Assembly (NCBI RefSeq): GCF_900172265.1 | Contig: NZ_FWFK01000002.1 | Location: 372,001 to 436,000, forward strand | From: Roseivivax jejudonensis | GTDB taxonomy: Bacteria > Pseudomonadota > Alphaproteobacteria > Rhodobacterales > Rhodobacteraceae | Length of the DNA: 64,000 nucleotides | Reading direction: 5' to 3' | Position numbers and translations under genes: made by a program | Part shown: in pieces, positions 1 through 9,856 of the stretch | How positions within the stretch are numbered: position 1 is the first letter of the stretch | Layout: each line of letters starts with the position of its first letter | The notes under the pieces: generated by a model | Told to the model about the DNA's origin: nothing | The model's input: the letters and a program-made list of their open reading frames with translations, nothing else | The model's database searches: none

Positions 1-2
1 TC

Positions 3-662
3 GGGATGCGCGGGGTGCGCCTCGGCGTGACGGTGCCCGAGATCTACGACATGCAAGCGCGCGCGATCTTCGAGGCCACGCTGGAGGCGAGCCGCGAGGA
101 TGCGCCCGTGGTCCCCGAGGTGATGATCCCGCTCGTGTCGACGCCGCGCGAGGTGGAGTTGGTGAAGACCCGCGTCGATGCCGTGGCCGCCGCCGTCCGG
201 ACCGAGCGGGGCCGCGATTTCGACTATCGCCTCGGCGTGATGGTCGAAACGCCGCGCGCCTGCCTTCTGGCCGATCAGGTCGCGCGCCACGCGCAGTTCC
301 TGAGCTTCGGAACCAACGACCTCACGCAGATGACCTACGGCCTGTCGCGCGACGATGCCGGGCGATTCATGTCCGACTACGTCGCGAAGGGGGTCTTCGC
401 GGAGGATCCCTTTCACGTCCTCGACGAGCACGGCGTCGGAGAGCTCCTGCGCATCGGTGTGCAGCGCGGTCGCGCCGGCCGTGACGACCTGACCATATCG
501 GTCTGTGGAGAGCATGGCGGTAACGCGGATTCGATCGCGGTATGCCGGGCGGCGGGAATCGATTACGTCAGCTGTTCGCCGTTCCGCGTTCCGGTGGCGC
601 GATTGGCGGCAGCGCAGCTTGCGCTGCGCGATCGGGCCGACGACAAGATCAGCCACCCCTGA
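3..662 (+). CDS. ppdK: pyruvate, phosphate dikinase, C-terminal part (5' end outside window)
   Basis: This is the PEP-binding TIM-barrel end of pyruvate phosphate dikinase, which interconverts pyruvate, ATP and Pi with PEP, AMP and PPi. The reading frame is open to the window edge, so the start lies upstream. Recognisable pieces are MQARAIFEA, the FGTNDLTQM segment and, near the C-terminus, CGEHGG with the catalytic cysteine (codon at 504-506). About 219 residues of an enzyme of roughly 880 are visible. Because the central and N-terminal domains are not in view, the distinction from PEP synthase rests on the C-terminal sequence, which fits PpdK well. Confidence 0.93.
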   Translation, partial: GMRGVRLGVTVPEIYDMQARAIFEATLEASREDAPVVPEVMIPLVSTPREVELVKTRVDAVAAAVRTERGRDFDYRLGVMVETPRACLLADQVARHAQFLSFGTNDLTQMTYGLSRDDAGRFMSDYVAKGVFAEDPFHVLDEHGVGELLRIGVQRGRAGRDDLTISVCGEHGGNADSIAVCRAAGIDYVSCSPFRVPVARLAAAQLALRDRADDKISHP

Positions 663-833
663 GAATTTCGCACGCGACATATTGAATGTGAATTGTGGCG
701 ATCGGCAAGACACCGCCGAAACCGAATGTCGCAAACTGGACTCGCAAGGCCGCCGTGTTTAGGCCCGCTCCCGTCTTGCCGCGCCCGGCGCAGATCGGGG
801 GCAAGCCTGGGGATAACATTCTGAGGTGTGCTT

Positions 834-1448
834 ATGTTCCGTGTCCTGCTCGCGACACTCGCTGCCCTTGTGTGCGCGCTTCCGCTTCGTGCCGATACCG
901 TCGAAGACGACATTGCCGACCTGATGCGCGTTGAAGGACGTGCCTTGAACGCCGCCAGCGCGGCGCATCTTCAGCGTCTCGTCACCACGCCCGACAACGC
1001 GGTGAAGTCGCTGCGCTACGACGCCCGCTGGCTGTCGCAGCATCCGTTCGACGCCGGCGGCCGCGATTGGCAGTGCCTGACCGAGGCGCTCTACTTCGAG
1101 GCGCGCGGCGAGAGTCTGCGCGGCCAGTTCGCGGTGGCCGAGGTCATCCTCAACCGCGTCGACAGCCCGCGCTATCCCGACAGCGTCTGCGGCGTGGTGA
1201 ACCAGACCTGCCAGTTCTCCTACACCTGCGACGGCCTGCCCGAGACGATGCACGAGGCGCGCGCCAAGACGCAGGTCGGCAAGGTGGCCGGTCTGATGCT
1301 GGAGGGCGCGCCGCGCGAGCTCACCGACGGGGCAACCCACTATCACACCGTCGCGGTCAGCCCCCGCTGGGCCAACGCGTTTCCGATGACCGCACAGATC
1401 GGCGTGCATCGCTTCTATCGTCAGCCGCTTCAGATCTCGATGCGCTGA
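834..1448 (+). CDS. exported cell-wall hydrolase, SleB family
   Basis: A 204-residue protein with an N-terminal signal peptide (MFRVLLATLAALVCALPLRA) followed by a SleB/Hydrolase_2-type domain at about residues 80-190. That domain carries the family hallmark EALYFEARGE, then AVAEVILNRV and the cysteine-containing VCGVV.QTCQFSY region. Proteins of this family cleave peptidoglycan, here presumably in the periplasm. The start ATG at 834 is chosen because GAGG lies at 823-826, seven bases upstream. A GTG at 828 is too close to that site. It stands alone between ppdK and folB. The exact bond cleaved cannot be read from the sequence. Confidence 0.85.
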   Translation: MFRVLLATLAALVCALPLRADTVEDDIADLMRVEGRALNAASAAHLQRLVTTPDNAVKSLRYDARWLSQHPFDAGGRDWQCLTEALYFEARGESLRGQFAVAEVILNRVDSPRYPDSVCGVVNQTCQFSYTCDGLPETMHEARAKTQVGKVAGLMLEGAPRELTDGATHYHTVAVSPRWANAFPMTAQIGVHRFYRQPLQISMR

Positions 1449-1633
1449 CCGCGCCGCGAGGCGGATCTCGGCTCCGGCCGCGATCCGCCTGTCCCGCCGG
1501 CCGCATCCGGCACCACGCCCAATTCGCGCGCAGGCACCGTCGCGCCCGGTCGACGCGATGCCGCAAGCGGGTGGCAGCCGGTGCCGCGGCATGGTTAAGG
1601 TCGCGCAACACGATGCAAGCGCCGAGCCCTGCC

Positions 1634-2557
1634 ATGGCCTCCGAAATCCGTCTCGCCTTCTCCCACCCTGCCGAGCGCAGCCTCGCAACCGCGGGTGATG
1701 CGCCGCGCGACAGGATCAGCCTGCGCGACCATGTCCGCGAGGTCGAGATCGGCGCCTTCCAGGCCGAGCGTGGCACCACCCAGCGCGTCAACTTCAACGT
1801 CGTGGTCGAAGTGCTGCCCTTCACCGGGCCGCTCGACGACGACGTGGACCGCATCCTGTCCTACGACCGGGTCACCGAGGCGATCAGTGCCGAACTTGCC
1901 GCGGAACGCGTGAACCTGCTCGAGACGCTGGCCGAGCGGATTGCCGAGCGCATCCTCGCCGAGCCGCAGGCGCTGCGCGCCTTCGTGCGGATCGAGAAGC
2001 TCGATCGCGGCCCGGGCGCGCTCGGAGTGGAGATCGTGCGCGGCCGGCGCGAGCTCGGCCAGCGCGGCGCCGAACGCGCGGAGGAGCGGCCGCACCCGCG
2101 GGTCGTCTACCTGTCGAACGCGGCCATCGACGCCGCCGCCCTGCCCGGCTGGATCGACACGCTCGAGGCGGCGCGTGCCCCGCTCATCCTGTGCGTCGGG
2201 CCGCATGCGCTCGCGGTACCGAGCGCCGAGCATCCGATGGTGCAGCGGCGCATCGACCTGCTGGCGATCGAGCAGAACGGGTGGCGGCTGGCCGCGCGCG
2301 ACCCGCGCGCCAAGGTCGTGGCGACCCGGACCGAGCTCGACTGGGCGATGAAGAACGGCCAGATCAGCATCTGGGCGCCGTCGAAAATGGTGCTCGATGC
2401 CACCAGCGGCCCCAAGGGCCCGGCCCGCGACGCGGTCGCGCTCGCTGCATGGTTCGCCGGCGAGATGGCGGCGCGCGAACTGATCGTGGCCGGAGCCGAC
2501 CTGCCGGAGGACGCGGAGGTGCCGCTGCGCGCGCTCGAGGTCGGCGCGCCCCTCTGA
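1634..2557 (+). CDS. folB: dihydroneopterin aldolase (FolB) with C-terminal extension
   Basis: FolB splits 7,8-dihydroneopterin to 6-hydroxymethyl-dihydropterin and glycolaldehyde in folate synthesis. The FolB fold is seen at about residues 20-135 (ISLRDHVREVEIGAFQ, later NLLETLAERIAERIL). The protein has 307 residues, more than twice the usual FolB length of about 120. The C-terminal half is a second domain of unknown role that I believe is also present in related Rhodobacterales FolB proteins. It is followed at once by folP, the next folate gene but one. The start is uncertain: ATG 1634 (MASEIRLAF) is preferred over an in-frame ATG at 1613. Confidence 0.85.
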   Translation: MASEIRLAFSHPAERSLATAGDAPRDRISLRDHVREVEIGAFQAERGTTQRVNFNVVVEVLPFTGPLDDDVDRILSYDRVTEAISAELAAERVNLLETLAERIAERILAEPQALRAFVRIEKLDRGPGALGVEIVRGRRELGQRGAERAEERPHPRVVYLSNAAIDAAALPGWIDTLEAARAPLILCVGPHALAVPSAEHPMVQRRIDLLAIEQNGWRLAARDPRAKVVATRTELDWAMKNGQISIWAPSKMVLDATSGPKGPARDAVALAAWFAGEMAARELIVAGADLPEDAEVPLRALEVGAPL

Positions 2558-2596
2558 GGGCTTGCCATGTCCGGCGTGCTCGCCCATTCGGGCCCC

Positions 2597-3619
2597 ATGA
2601 GCGACTATTTCCGACCCCTCGTCCAGCGCGGGCCAGCGCGTCCGCCCGGCGCCCATGCGCTTGCCGGCGGCGCGCACTGGTTCACCCATGCCGAACGTCT
2701 GCGCCGCGGCGCCGCGCCCGAAATCGTACCGGCCGACGCCATGCCCGCCGACTGGGCGCAGGCGCTGACCGCCGCGCGCGCTCCGGTGGCCGGCGTCGAT
2801 ATGAACGGGCCGCGGCTGATGGGCATCCTGAACGTCACCCCCGACAGCTTTTCCGATGGTGGCGCGCATGACGGGCGCGACGCGGCGGTGGCGCACGGAC
2901 GCGCGATGGCCGCGGCCGGGGCGGACCTGTTGGACATCGGCGGCGAATCCACCCGCCCCGGGTCCGATGCCGTGCCGGCAGAGGCGGAGCGCGACCGCGT
3001 CGTGCCCGTTCTCGAGGCGCTGAACGGCGACACGGACATGCCGCCGATCTCGATCGACACGCGCAAGGCGGTGGTGGCCGAGGCCGCGGTCGCAGCGGGC
3101 GCCACGCTCGTCAACGACGTCGCGGCGCTGACCCACGACCCCGCGCTCGCGGCCTTCTGCGCGCAGGCGGGCCTGCCTGTCTGCCTGATGCATGCGCAGG
3201 GCGATCCGAAGACCATGCAGGACGCGCCGGCCTACGATGACGTGCTCCTCGGTGTCTACGACTGGCTCGCCGCCCGCGTCGCGGCGGCGGAGGAAGCGGG
3301 CATTCCACGCACGGGCATCGTCGTCGACCCCGGCATCGGCTTCGGCAAGACGGTCGCGCACAACCTCGCGCTCCTGCGCGGCGCGGCGCTCTTTCACGGG
3401 CTCGGTTGCCCTGTGCTCGTGGGCGCCAGCCGCAAAGGTTTCATCGGCGTGATCTCCGGCGAGCGGGATCCCGCGCGCCGCGCGCCGGGCTCGATCGCCG
3501 TTGCGCTTGCCGCAGCGGCCGAGGGCGTGCAGATTCTGCGCATACACGACGTGGCCGAGACCAAGGCCGCGCTGAGGCTCTGGCAGGCAGTGAGCGAAGG
3601 ACAGGCAGATGGGACGTGA
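2597..3619 (+). CDS. folP: dihydropteroate synthase
   Basis: FolP condenses 6-hydroxymethyl-dihydropterin diphosphate with p-aminobenzoate, the sulfonamide-sensitive step of folate synthesis. All signature blocks are present: [35 protein letters not shown] and GASRKGFIG. The catalytic barrel starts around residue 75, after an N-terminal extension. ATG 2597 (MSDYFRPL) is preferred because it matches the usual beginning in this group. An ATG at 2567 would add ten residues. The gene follows folB by 39 bases and overlaps glmM by 11 bases, so folB-folP-glmM probably share a transcript. Confidence 0.93.
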   Translation: MSDYFRPLVQRGPARPPGAHALAGGAHWFTHAERLRRGAAPEIVPADAMPADWAQALTAARAPVAGVDMNGPRLMGILNVTPDSFSDGGAHDGRDAAVAHGRAMAAAGADLLDIGGESTRPGSDAVPAEAERDRVVPVLEALNGDTDMPPISIDTRKAVVAEAAVAAGATLVNDVAALTHDPALAAFCAQAGLPVCLMHAQGDPKTMQDAPAYDDVLLGVYDWLAARVAAAEEAGIPRTGIVVDPGIGFGKTVAHNLALLRGAALFHGLGCPVLVGASRKGFIGVISGERDPARRAPGSIAVALAAAAEGVQILRIHDVAETKAALRLWQAVSEGQADGT

Positions 3620-4952
3620 GCTTTTCGGAACCGACGGCGTCCGCGGGCGCGCCAACAGCTACCCGATGACCGCCGAGACGGCGCTGGCGATCGGCGCCGC
3701 CGCGGGGCGCTATTTCAGGCGCGACACCGCCGGCGTGCACCGTGTGGTGATCGGCAAGGACACGCGACGCTCGGGCTACATGTTCGAGACCGCGCTGACC
3801 GCCGGGCTGACCTCGACCGGGATGAGCGTTCTGCTGCTCGGCCCGGTCCCGACGCCCGCGGTGGGCTCCATGACCCCGTCGATGCGCGCGGATCTCGGGA
3901 TCATGATCTCGGCCTCGCACAATCCCGCCGAGGACAACGGCATCAAGTTCTTCGGTCCCGACGGCTTCAAGCTTTCCGACGCCGCGGAGGCGGAGATCGA
4001 GGCGCTGGTGGCCTCGGGCGTCGACCTCGCCCCTGCGAGCGAGATCGGGCGGGCGCGCCGCATCGACGACGGCCGCTTCCGCTACCAGGAGCGCGTGAAG
4101 TCGACCGTGCCCTCCGGCATCCGGCTCGACGGCATGAAGGTGGTGATCGACTGCGCCAACGGCGCCGCCTACCGCACGGCGCCGGACGTCCTGTGGGAGC
4201 TCGGCGCCGAGGTGATCCCCTTGGGCGTGACACCCGACGGCTTCAACATCAACCGCGATTGCGGCTCGACGAGCCCGCGTGTCGCGCGCGAAACCGTGGT
4301 CGCGCACGGCGCCGACCTCGGCATCTGCCTCGACGGCGACGCCGACCGCGTGCTCCTGATCGACGAGACCGGCACGGTGGCCGACGGTGACCAGTTGATG
4401 GCGCTGATGGCGACCCGCTGGGCCGAGGAGGACCGGCTGCGCGGCGGCACGCTGGTCGCGACCGTCATGTCCAATCTCGGCCTCGAGCGGCATCTGACCG
4501 ACCGGGGGCTGAAGCTCGAGCGGACAGGTGTCGGCGACCGCTACGTCGTCGAAGCGATGCGGCGCGGCGGCTGGAACCTCGGCGGCGAGCAATCCGGCCA
4601 CATCGTCATGACGGACTACGCCACCACGGGCGACGGGCTGATGGCCGGGCTTCAGTTCCTGACCGAGATGGTCCGCACCGGACAGCCGGCCTCGGCACTT
4701 GCCCGGACCTTCGAACCGGTGCCCCAACTGCTCAAGAACGTCCGCTACACGCCCGGGCGCGCCCCTCTCGACGCCGCCACGGTGCAGGAGACGATCCGCG
4801 CCGCCGAGGCGCAGATGGGCGCGCGCGGCCGCGTCCTGATCCGGAAGTCCGGGACCGAGCCGCTGATCCGCGTCATGGCCGAGTGCGAAGACGAGGGCCT
4901 GTTGTCGCAGGTCGTCGACGGCATCGTGGCCGAGGTCGAGGCCGCGGCCTGA
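3609..4952 (+). CDS. glmM: phosphoglucosamine mutase
   Basis: GlmM converts glucosamine-6-phosphate to glucosamine-1-phosphate, feeding UDP-GlcNAc for peptidoglycan and lipid A. The 447-residue length is normal. Visible motifs are the N-terminal FGTDGVRG, the active-site loop ISASHNP with phospho-serine Ser103, the metal-binding loop DGDADR at residues 242-247, and the C-terminal phosphate-binding [12 protein letters not shown]. It overlaps the end of folP by 11 bases, which suggests translational coupling. It ends in a convergent gap facing proS that holds a palindromic element. Confidence 0.97.
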   Translation: MGRELFGTDGVRGRANSYPMTAETALAIGAAAGRYFRRDTAGVHRVVIGKDTRRSGYMFETALTAGLTSTGMSVLLLGPVPTPAVGSMTPSMRADLGIMISASHNPAEDNGIKFFGPDGFKLSDAAEAEIEALVASGVDLAPASEIGRARRIDDGRFRYQERVKSTVPSGIRLDGMKVVIDCANGAAYRTAPDVLWELGAEVIPLGVTPDGFNINRDCGSTSPRVARETVVAHGADLGICLDGDADRVLLIDETGTVADGDQLMALMATRWAEEDRLRGGTLVATVMSNLGLERHLTDRGLKLERTGVGDRYVVEAMRRGGWNLGGEQSGHIVMTDYATTGDGLMAGLQFLTEMVRTGQPASALARTFEPVPQLLKNVRYTPGRAPLDAATVQETIRAAEAQMGARGRVLIRKSGTEPLIRVMAECEDEGLLSQVVDGIVAEVEAAA

Positions 4953-4980
4953 CCGCGGCGCGGGAGGCAGGCGGCGCAAG

Positions 4981-5029
4981 CGAGGGGCCGGCCCCTCGCG
5001 CTCCCCGGAGTACTTGGACCAAGAAGAAG
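4981..5029. repeat. palindromic intergenic element between convergent glmM and proS
   Basis: An 18-bp perfect palindrome (4981-4998, CGAGGGGCC and its complement) is followed by CCCCGGAGTACTTGGACC and a purine tract, AAGAAGAAG. From memory, hairpins followed by a CCGGAGTAtTT...AAGAAG block occur repeatedly between genes in Rhodobacteraceae genomes. Only this copy is seen in the window, so the family assignment is recall rather than measurement. It lies in the 124-bp gap between converging genes, where the hairpin may act as a bidirectional terminator or transcript stabiliser. Confidence 0.5.
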
Positions 5030-5076
5030 ATGCGGCGGGAGTTCGAGCGCTTTGCCGCCGGGCCTCGCCTGCGAGG

Positions 5077-6420
5077 TCAGAGCTTGCCGGCGTAGATCTG
5101 CGCGAGACGGGTCACGGCCTGGTCGGGCGGCATCTCCTCGCTTTCGCCGGTGCGGCGCGAGGTCAGTTCGACAACGCCGTTCTTCAGCCCGCGCGGCCCG
5201 ACGGTGATGCGCCACGGCAGGCCGATCAGGTCCATCGTCGCGAACTTGGCGCCCGCGCGCTCGTCGGTGTCGTCGTAGAGCGGCTCCAGCCCCGCCTCGG
5301 TCACGGCGGCGTAGAGCTGTTCGCAGGCGAGATCGGCGGCCTCGTCGCCCTGCTTGAGGTTCACGATCCCGACATGGAAGGGCGTGACCCCCTCGGGCCA
5401 GATGATGCCGCGATCGTCGTGGCTGGCCTCGATGATCGCGCCGAGGAGGCGCGAGACGCCGATCCCGTGCGAGCCCATGTGCACCGGAACGCGGTTGCCG
5501 TCGGGGTCGACCACGGTGGCGCCCATCGGCTCGGAATACTTCGTGCCGAAGTAGAAGATCTGTCCGACCTCGATGCCGCGGGCGCGCCGGCGGCGCTCCT
5601 GCGGCACCTGGGCCTCGAACTCGGCCTCGTCGTGGGTGTCGTCGGTGCGGGCATAGCGCGACGTGAACTCCTCGAGCACGGCGCGGCACTGGGCGTGGTC
5701 GTCGTAGTCGATGCGCCGCGCGCCGAAGGTCAGTTCGGTGATCTCGCTGTCGTAGAACACCTCCGATTCGCCGGTCTCGGCCAGGACCAGGAACTCGTGG
5801 GTGTCGTCGCCGCCGATCGGGCCGCTCTCGGCGCGCATCGGGATCGCCTGCAGGCCCATACGCTCGTAGGTGCGCAGGTAGCTCACGAGGTGGCGGTTGT
5901 AGGCGTGCATCGCGTCTTCGTAGGTAAGATCGAAATTGTAGCCGTCCTTCATCAGGAACTCGCGGCCGCGCATGACGCCGAAGCGCGGGCGCACCTCGTC
6001 GCGGAATTTCCACTGGATGTGGTAGAGCGTCATCGGCAGGTCGCGGTAGGACGACACGTGGCTGCGGAAGATGTCGGTGATCATCTCCTCGTTGGTGGGG
6101 CCGAACAGCATGTCCCGGTCGTGCCGGTCGCGGATGCGCAGCATCTCCGGGCCGTAGGCGTCGTAGCGACCGCTTTCGCGCCAGAGGTCGGCCGACTGGA
6201 TCGTCGGCATCAGCATGGCGATGTGACCGGCACGGGCCTGCTCCTCGTGCACGATCTGCTCGATCCGCCGCAGCACCCGGTAGCCCAGTGGCAGCCAGGA
6301 GTAGATCCCGGCCGATTGCTGCTTGATCATGCCGGCCCGCAGCATCAGGCGGTGCGAGGCGATCTGCGCCTCCGACGGCGTTTCCTTCAGGACGGGCAGG
6401 AAGTAGCGGCTGAGGCGCAT
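5077..6420 (-). CDS. proS: prolyl-tRNA synthetase, short alphaproteobacterial form
   Basis: ProS charges tRNA-Pro with proline. The 447-residue protein is the short form, in which I see no long editing insertion. It starts [10 protein letters not shown], carries the class II motif 1 region ([19 protein letters not shown]), motif 2 around [23 protein letters not shown], and motif 3 in [10 protein letters not shown]. It has a C-terminal anticodon-binding domain (about residues 340-440). The ATG at 6420 gives the canonical N-terminus. The frame stays open upstream of this point only as a high-GC artefact. It is transcribed towards glmM. Confidence 0.96.
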   Translation of the reverse strand: MRLSRYFLPVLKETPSEAQIASHRLMLRAGMIKQQSAGIYSWLPLGYRVLRRIEQIVHEEQARAGHIAMLMPTIQSADLWRESGRYDAYGPEMLRIRDRHDRDMLFGPTNEEMITDIFRSHVSSYRDLPMTLYHIQWKFRDEVRPRFGVMRGREFLMKDGYNFDLTYEDAMHAYNRHLVSYLRTYERMGLQAIPMRAESGPIGGDDTHEFLVLAETGESEVFYDSEITELTFGARRIDYDDHAQCRAVLEEFTSRYARTDDTHDEAEFEAQVPQERRRRARGIEVGQIFYFGTKYSEPMGATVVDPDGNRVPVHMGSHGIGVSRLLGAIIEASHDDRGIIWPEGVTPFHVGIVNLKQGDEAADLACEQLYAAVTEAGLEPLYDDTDERAGAKFATMDLIGLPWRITVGPRGLKNGVVELTSRRTGESEEMPPDQAVTRLAQIYAGKL

Positions 6421-6594
6421 GGCGGCTCCCGGGGTGGTCTGTGGGCAGGGTGCCGCGCCGGTGTAGGCAAGCCCCGCCCGTAAGGCAATGCGGGCCTTCG
6501 GTTTGACCTTCGCGGCGGTCCGGGCGAGATGTGACACTTTCATGACACGCACCCCGCGCGGCGCCCGCGCCGCCGCAAAGAAGACGGAGCCCGC

Positions 6595-7959
6595 ATGCCG
6601 CAGACGATCGAGGAACCCGCCCGCCACACGCCGGTGATCGCCGAGACCGACGTGCTGGTGGTGGGCTCGGGGCCCGGCGGCCTGGCCGCGGCGCTGGCGG
6701 CGGCGCGCGCGGGCGTGCAGGTGATCCTGCTGGAGCGCTTCGGCTGCATGGGCGGCAACATCACGGTGGTCGGCGTCGAGGGCTTCGCCTGGTACCGGCA
6801 CGCCGCGACGATCGAGGCCGGCGGTATCGGCCGGGAGTTCGAGGACCGCGCCAAGGCGATGGGCGCCGCAGCGCCGGAGAGCCAGTCGCTGAGCTACGAA
6901 CTCGACAGCGAGGGCTTCAAGCTGGTGGCGGATCGCCTGGTGGCGGAGGCCGGCGTGCGACCGATGCTGCACCGGCAGGTCGTGGCCCCCATCCTCGAGG
7001 GCGACAGGATCGCCGGGGTGATCGTCGAATCGAAAGCCGGGCGCGAGGCGATCCGTGCCGCGCGAGTCATCGACGCGACCGGCGACGCCGACATTGCCCA
7101 CCGCGCCGGCGCGCCGACGGCGAAGACCCCGGTCGAGGAGATGCAGGCCGCGAGCGTGATGTTCCACCTTGCCGGCGTCGACAAGACGCGCTTCCTCGCC
7201 GGCGTCGCGGCGGACCCCCAGACCTACGGCGACTGGTCTTCGGGCGAGTGGCAGGTGGAGACCTCGGGCAAGGAGGACGCGATGTATTCGCCGTTCCTCG
7301 GAAAGCCGTTCGACAAGGCCCGCAAGGAGGGCCGCCTGCCGGCGCACCTGTCGACGCTGGGCGGGACATGGGGCGCGGTGCACGACACCGGCGAGATGAC
7401 CTACATGAACCTCGTCCATCTTGCCGGCTGTGACGGGACCGATCCCGACAGCCTGACCCGGTTCGAGATCGAGGGCCGCGCGCAGGCGATGGCGGCGATC
7501 GAGGTGCTGCGGCACTACACGCCCGGATGCGAGGGCGTGCGCCTTCGGAATTTCGGCATGTCGATCGGGATCCGCGACACCCGCAAGATCCGGGCCCTCT
7601 ACGACATGACCGAGGCCGACGTCCGACACGAGGGGCGCTTCGACGACTCGATCGGCATCTACCCGGAATTCATCGACGGTTACGGCGTGCTGATCCTGCC
7701 GACGACAGGTCGATACATGCAGATCCCCTACCGCGCGATGCTGCCGCGCGGGGTGCGCGACCTTCTGGTCGCGGGGCGCTGCATTGGCGGCGACCGGATC
7801 GCCCACGCCGCGACGCGCAACATGGCCTGCTGCGCGGTGACCGGCCAGGGCGCAGGCGTCGCCGCGGCGCTGTCGGTGCGGGACCGGCGCGGGTTCGAGG
7901 AGGTCGATATCGGCGCGGTGCAGGGCGTGCTCGAGCGCCAGGGCGTGCGGCTTCACTGA
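6595..7959 (+). CDS. FAD-dependent oxidoreductase, fumarate-reductase-flavoprotein-like
   Basis: A 454-residue flavoprotein. The N-terminal Rossmann loop VVGSGPGGL (glycines 24-29) binds FAD, followed by [11 protein letters not shown] second nucleotide-binding stretch appears as [18 protein letters not shown], and the C-terminal FAD segment includes [19 protein letters not shown]. This is the pattern of the FAD_oxidored (PF12831-like) family, whose substrates vary. The start ATG has GGAG at 6586-6589 ahead of it. It is divergent from proS and not obviously in an operon, so context gives no substrate. No signal peptide is seen, so a cytoplasmic location is likely. Confidence 0.8.
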   Translation: MPQTIEEPARHTPVIAETDVLVVGSGPGGLAAALAAARAGVQVILLERFGCMGGNITVVGVEGFAWYRHAATIEAGGIGREFEDRAKAMGAAAPESQSLSYELDSEGFKLVADRLVAEAGVRPMLHRQVVAPILEGDRIAGVIVESKAGREAIRAARVIDATGDADIAHRAGAPTAKTPVEEMQAASVMFHLAGVDKTRFLAGVAADPQTYGDWSSGEWQVETSGKEDAMYSPFLGKPFDKARKEGRLPAHLSTLGGTWGAVHDTGEMTYMNLVHLAGCDGTDPDSLTRFEIEGRAQAMAAIEVLRHYTPGCEGVRLRNFGMSIGIRDTRKIRALYDMTEADVRHEGRFDDSIGIYPEFIDGYGVLILPTTGRYMQIPYRAMLPRGVRDLLVAGRCIGGDRIAHAATRNMACCAVTGQGAGVAAALSVRDRRGFEEVDIGAVQGVLERQGVRLH

Positions 7960-8073
7960 ACCGCAGCGCCATGGCGCCGCAGGGCGCGTGCGCGACTTGC
8001 ACGGGCCCCGGCAACGCGCGACAACAGGGGCTGTCCGCACCCCCGCCCTGACCCGACCGATACCGGAGCGCCG

Positions 8074-9159
8074 ATGACCCTGCCCGTCCGCGACCAGCTC
8101 AAGTACTGGGGCATCGCCGCGCTGATCTTCGCGGTCGTGCTGTGGTTCCTCGGCGACGTCCTGTTGCCCTTCGTGGTCGGTGCGGCGATCGCCTACTTCC
8201 TCGATCCCATCGCCGACCGGTTGGAGCGGGCGGGCGCGTCGCGCACTCTGGCGACCGCGATCATCACCGTCTGCACGATCCTGATCTTCATCGTCGCAGC
8301 GCTCCTGGTGATCCCGACGCTGGTGCAGCAGACCTCGCAGCTGGTGCAGACGGCGCCGGACCTGTTCCAGAACCTGCAGAACTTCCTTGCGCAGCGCTTT
8401 CCCGAGGTTCTGGCCGAGGACGGCGTCTTCCGCCAGACGATGACCTCTCTCGGACAGACGATCCGGGATCGGGGCGGCGAGCTGATCCAGACGGCGCTGA
8501 CCAGCGCGCGATCTCTGATCTCGGTCCTGCTGCTCTTCGTCATCGTTCCGGTGGTGGCGGTGTACCTGCTGCTCGACTGGGACCGCATGGTGGCGCGGGT
8601 CGACGAGCTCTTGCCGCGCGAGCATGCGCCGACCATCCGGTCGCTGGCGCGCGAGATCGACGACACGCTGTCGTCGTTCATCCGGGGCATGGGAACCGTC
8701 TGCGTCATCCTCGGAACCTACTACGCGCTGGCGCTGATGGCGGTCGGCCTGCAGTTCGGGCTGGTGGTCGGCGTGATCGCGGGGCTTCTGACCTTCATTC
8801 CGTATGTCGGCGCCATCGTCGGCGGCGTCCTGGCGATCGGCCTGGCGCTGTTCCAGTTCTGGGGCGAATGGATCTGGATTGTCGCGGTCGCCGTGATCTT
8901 CCAGGCCGGCCAGCTCATCGAAGGCAACGTGCTGACGCCCAAGCTCGTGGGCGATTCGGTCGGTCTGCATCCGGTGTGGCTGCTGCTGTCGATGTCGGTG
9001 TTCGGCACGCTGTTCGGTTTCGTCGGACTGCTTGTCGCAGTGCCTGTCGCCGCCGCGCTCGGCGTGATCGCGCGGTTTCTCGTGGCGCAATACAAGGGGT
9101 CGCGGCTCTATCTCGGGTCGACCGATACCGCGCGGGAGGGCGGAGATGACGCCGCTTGA
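8074..9159 (+). CDS. AI-2E family (PerM-type) membrane transporter
   Basis: A 361-residue integral membrane protein of the AI-2E/UPF0118 exporter family. Two N-terminal membrane helices (about 12-45) and one near 65-85 precede a soluble stretch. A C-terminal block of helices (about 145-340) contains the family-typical [13 protein letters not shown]. Members have been linked to autoinducer-2 export or Na+/H+ antiport, but substrates are mostly unproven. Its 3' end overlaps hdaA by 14 bases. The order PerM-Hda also appears in other proteobacteria, suggesting a shared transcript rather than a shared pathway. Confidence 0.88.
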   Translation: MTLPVRDQLKYWGIAALIFAVVLWFLGDVLLPFVVGAAIAYFLDPIADRLERAGASRTLATAIITVCTILIFIVAALLVIPTLVQQTSQLVQTAPDLFQNLQNFLAQRFPEVLAEDGVFRQTMTSLGQTIRDRGGELIQTALTSARSLISVLLLFVIVPVVAVYLLLDWDRMVARVDELLPREHAPTIRSLAREIDDTLSSFIRGMGTVCVILGTYYALALMAVGLQFGLVVGVIAGLLTFIPYVGAIVGGVLAIGLALFQFWGEWIWIVAVAVIFQAGQLIEGNVLTPKLVGDSVGLHPVWLLLSMSVFGTLFGFVGLLVAVPVAAALGVIARFLVAQYKGSRLYLGSTDTAREGGDDAA

Positions 9160-9856
9160 GCGCGATCTGCGCCAGGTCGTGATCGACCTGCCGGTCCGCG
9201 TCGCGCTGGGACGCGAGGATTTCTACGTGACCGAGGCGAACGCGCTGGCGGTGGCGCAGATCGACGGCTGGCGGCACTGGCCGGGATCGAAATTCGCCCT
9301 GACGGGCCCGCGGGGATCGGGCAAGACGCATCTCGCCAATGTCTGGCAGGCCGACAGCGGTGCGCGCATCATAGCGGCGGCGGACCTGCCGTCGGCCGAC
9401 GTGCCGGCCCTCGCGGCCGGACCCGTTTGCGTCGAGGATATCGGCGGCATCGCCGGCGACCGGACCGCGGAGGCGGCGCTGTTCCACCTGCACAACCTCG
9501 TCCTGAGCGAGGGGCACGCCCTTCTCATGACGGCGCCGGCGCCGCCGGCGCAGCTCGGGCTCGCACTGCCCGACCTTGCCAGCCGGCTGATGGGCACGCA
9601 GTTCGCGCGCCTCGCCCTGCCCGACGACGCGTTGCTGGGCGCGATCCTGCTCAAGCTGTTCGCCGATCGCCAGATACGCCCCGGCCCGACGGTGGTCCCT
9701 TACCTCGTGCCGCGCATGCGCCGGTCCTTCTCGTTCGCGCAACGTCTCGTGGACGAGATCGACCGCACCGCCCTCGCCACGCACCGCGAGGTCACGCGGG
9801 CGCTCGCGCAGGCCTGCCTGAGCCGCCTCGAGCAGGAGGTGCCGACAGATGTCTGA
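9146..9856 (+). CDS. hdaA: DnaA regulatory inactivator homologue (Hda/HdaA)
   Basis: HdaA is an AAA+ DnaA paralogue that, bound to the DNA sliding clamp, promotes hydrolysis of DnaA-ATP and limits replication initiation. In 236 residues it shows Walker A GPRGSGKT (54-61) and DnaA-like domain III features. It lacks the DnaA DNA-binding domain. The N-terminal QVVIDLP (residues 10-16) sits where the clamp-binding motif QLxLDLP is expected, but hydrophobic positions are changed from Leu to Val. GREDF follows, as in alphaproteobacterial HdaA. It overlaps the upstream permease by 14 bases and ppk1 by 8 bases. Confidence 0.85.
   Translation: MTPLERDLRQVVIDLPVRVALGREDFYVTEANALAVAQIDGWRHWPGSKFALTGPRGSGKTHLANVWQADSGARIIAAADLPSADVPALAAGPVCVEDIGGIAGDRTAEAALFHLHNLVLSEGHALLMTAPAPPAQLGLALPDLASRLMGTQFARLALPDDALLGAILLKLFADRQIRPGPTVVPYLVPRMRRSFSFAQRLVDEIDRTALATHREVTRALAQACLSRLEQEVPTDV

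Noticed and set aside
1067-2557. A single long frame suggesting a fusion of the hydrolase region and FolB
   Set aside because: The first part is an off-frame reading of the SleB-type gene. The FolB protein starts at 1613 or 1634.
6421-9090. Minus-strand frame continuous with proS, apparently giving a 1337-residue protein
   Set aside because: Only 5077-6420 encodes prolyl-tRNA synthetase. The rest is antisense to the FAD oxidoreductase and AI-2E-type genes and has no protein-family character.
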